This document shows, piece after piece, positions 14,773-14,852 of a stretch of DNA of 14,852 bases (positions are counted from its first letter, which is position 1; the number at the start of each line of letters is the position of its first letter). The stretch is taken from contig QXWX01000135.1 in the NCBI GenBank assembly GCA_009911175.1, positions 1-14,852 of the forward strand. Direction: 5' to 3'. The translations under genes and the position numbers were made by a program. Origin of the DNA: Lachnospiraceae bacterium. Lineage in GTDB: Bacteria > Bacillota_A > Clostridia > Lachnospirales > Lachnospiraceae. Under the pieces are notes generated by a model that searched no databases, was not told where the DNA came from, and was given only the letters and a program-made list of their open reading frames with translations.

Positions 14773-14846
14773 CAAAGATAGAAGGAATACACATGTATGC
14801 CAATGGCTATCAAGTAGTGTTGGACAATCTGAAAGCATATTTGTAA
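14773..14846 (+). pseudogene. C-terminal tail resembling an SGNH/GDSL esterase, fused in frame
   Basis: After RRIFDP the frame continues KIEGIHMYANGYQVVLDNL to a TAA at 14844-14846. The pattern GIHxxxxGYxxxxxxLxxYL is typical of the end of SGNH/GDSL hydrolases (block V, D-x-x-H), here with E in place of D. I infer that an esterase gene once followed GH43 and that a deletion joined the two. The identification rests on about 22 residues. Confidence 0.4.
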
Positions 14847-14852
14847 CAAGAG

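Noticed and set aside
1..14852. CRISPR array, tRNA, rRNA or known riboswitch
   Set aside because: No regularly spaced identical repeats, tRNA cloverleaf with T-loop motif, or riboswitch core could be recognised on reading both strands.

Overview
The window looks like chromosomal DNA of a gut-type Clostridia, most likely a Lachnospiraceae member. The reasons are strong AGGAGG-type ribosome binding sites, TTGACA/TATAAT promoters, a GPH sugar symporter next to GH43 enzymes under an AraC-cupin regulator, a GHKL-kinase/LytTR pair driving an ABC exporter, and a bacterial group II intron end. Taxonomy is an inference. Base composition is mosaic: the sugar genes are GC-rich, while the GNAT-phosphorylase gene and the ABC/two-component block are clearly AT-richer.

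Layout. 1-75: the 3' end (domains V and VI) of a group II intron that enters from the left. 327-1751: a GH43 glycosidase with a C-terminal CBM6-like domain. 1896-3113 (minus): a GNAT acetyltransferase fused to a nucleoside phosphorylase. 3312-4355 (minus): an AraC-family regulator, divergent from 4627-6006 (a GPH symporter) and 6077-7138 (a GH43 subfamily-24-like, exo-beta-1,3-galactanase-type enzyme). 7297-8343 (minus): a Fic AMP-transferase with its own wHTH. 8496-8999 (minus): a broken FtsX-type permease. 9061-10671 (minus): a 26-residue membrane peptide, an ABC ATPase and an ABC-2 permease. 10763-12783 (minus): a LytTR response regulator and an AgrC-like kinase. 13043-14846: a decayed second copy of the symporter/GH43 pair, whose last part is fused in frame to the tail of what looks like an SGNH esterase.

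How the genes fit together. The AraC regulator, symporter and two GH43 enzymes look like one plant or mucin glycan module. The symporter promoter and the promoter of the GH43 gene at 327 share an architecture: two TGTC half-sites 22 bp apart, the nearer one exactly 38 bp before an identical TATACT -10. This suggests both are activated by the AraC protein encoded between them. The right-hand block is a peptide-sensing or antibiotic-response type ABC system. A 22-bp-spaced CAGTT direct repeat lies upstream of the ABC operon and is a candidate LytTR site.

The most striking unexplained structures are four-box TTTAAGGGA dyads, with a period of about 20 bp, on both sides of the Fic gene; the 26-residue hydrophobic peptide gene at the head of the ABC operon; and a UUCG hairpin between symporter and GH43 that is conserved with compensating base changes in both copies of the locus.
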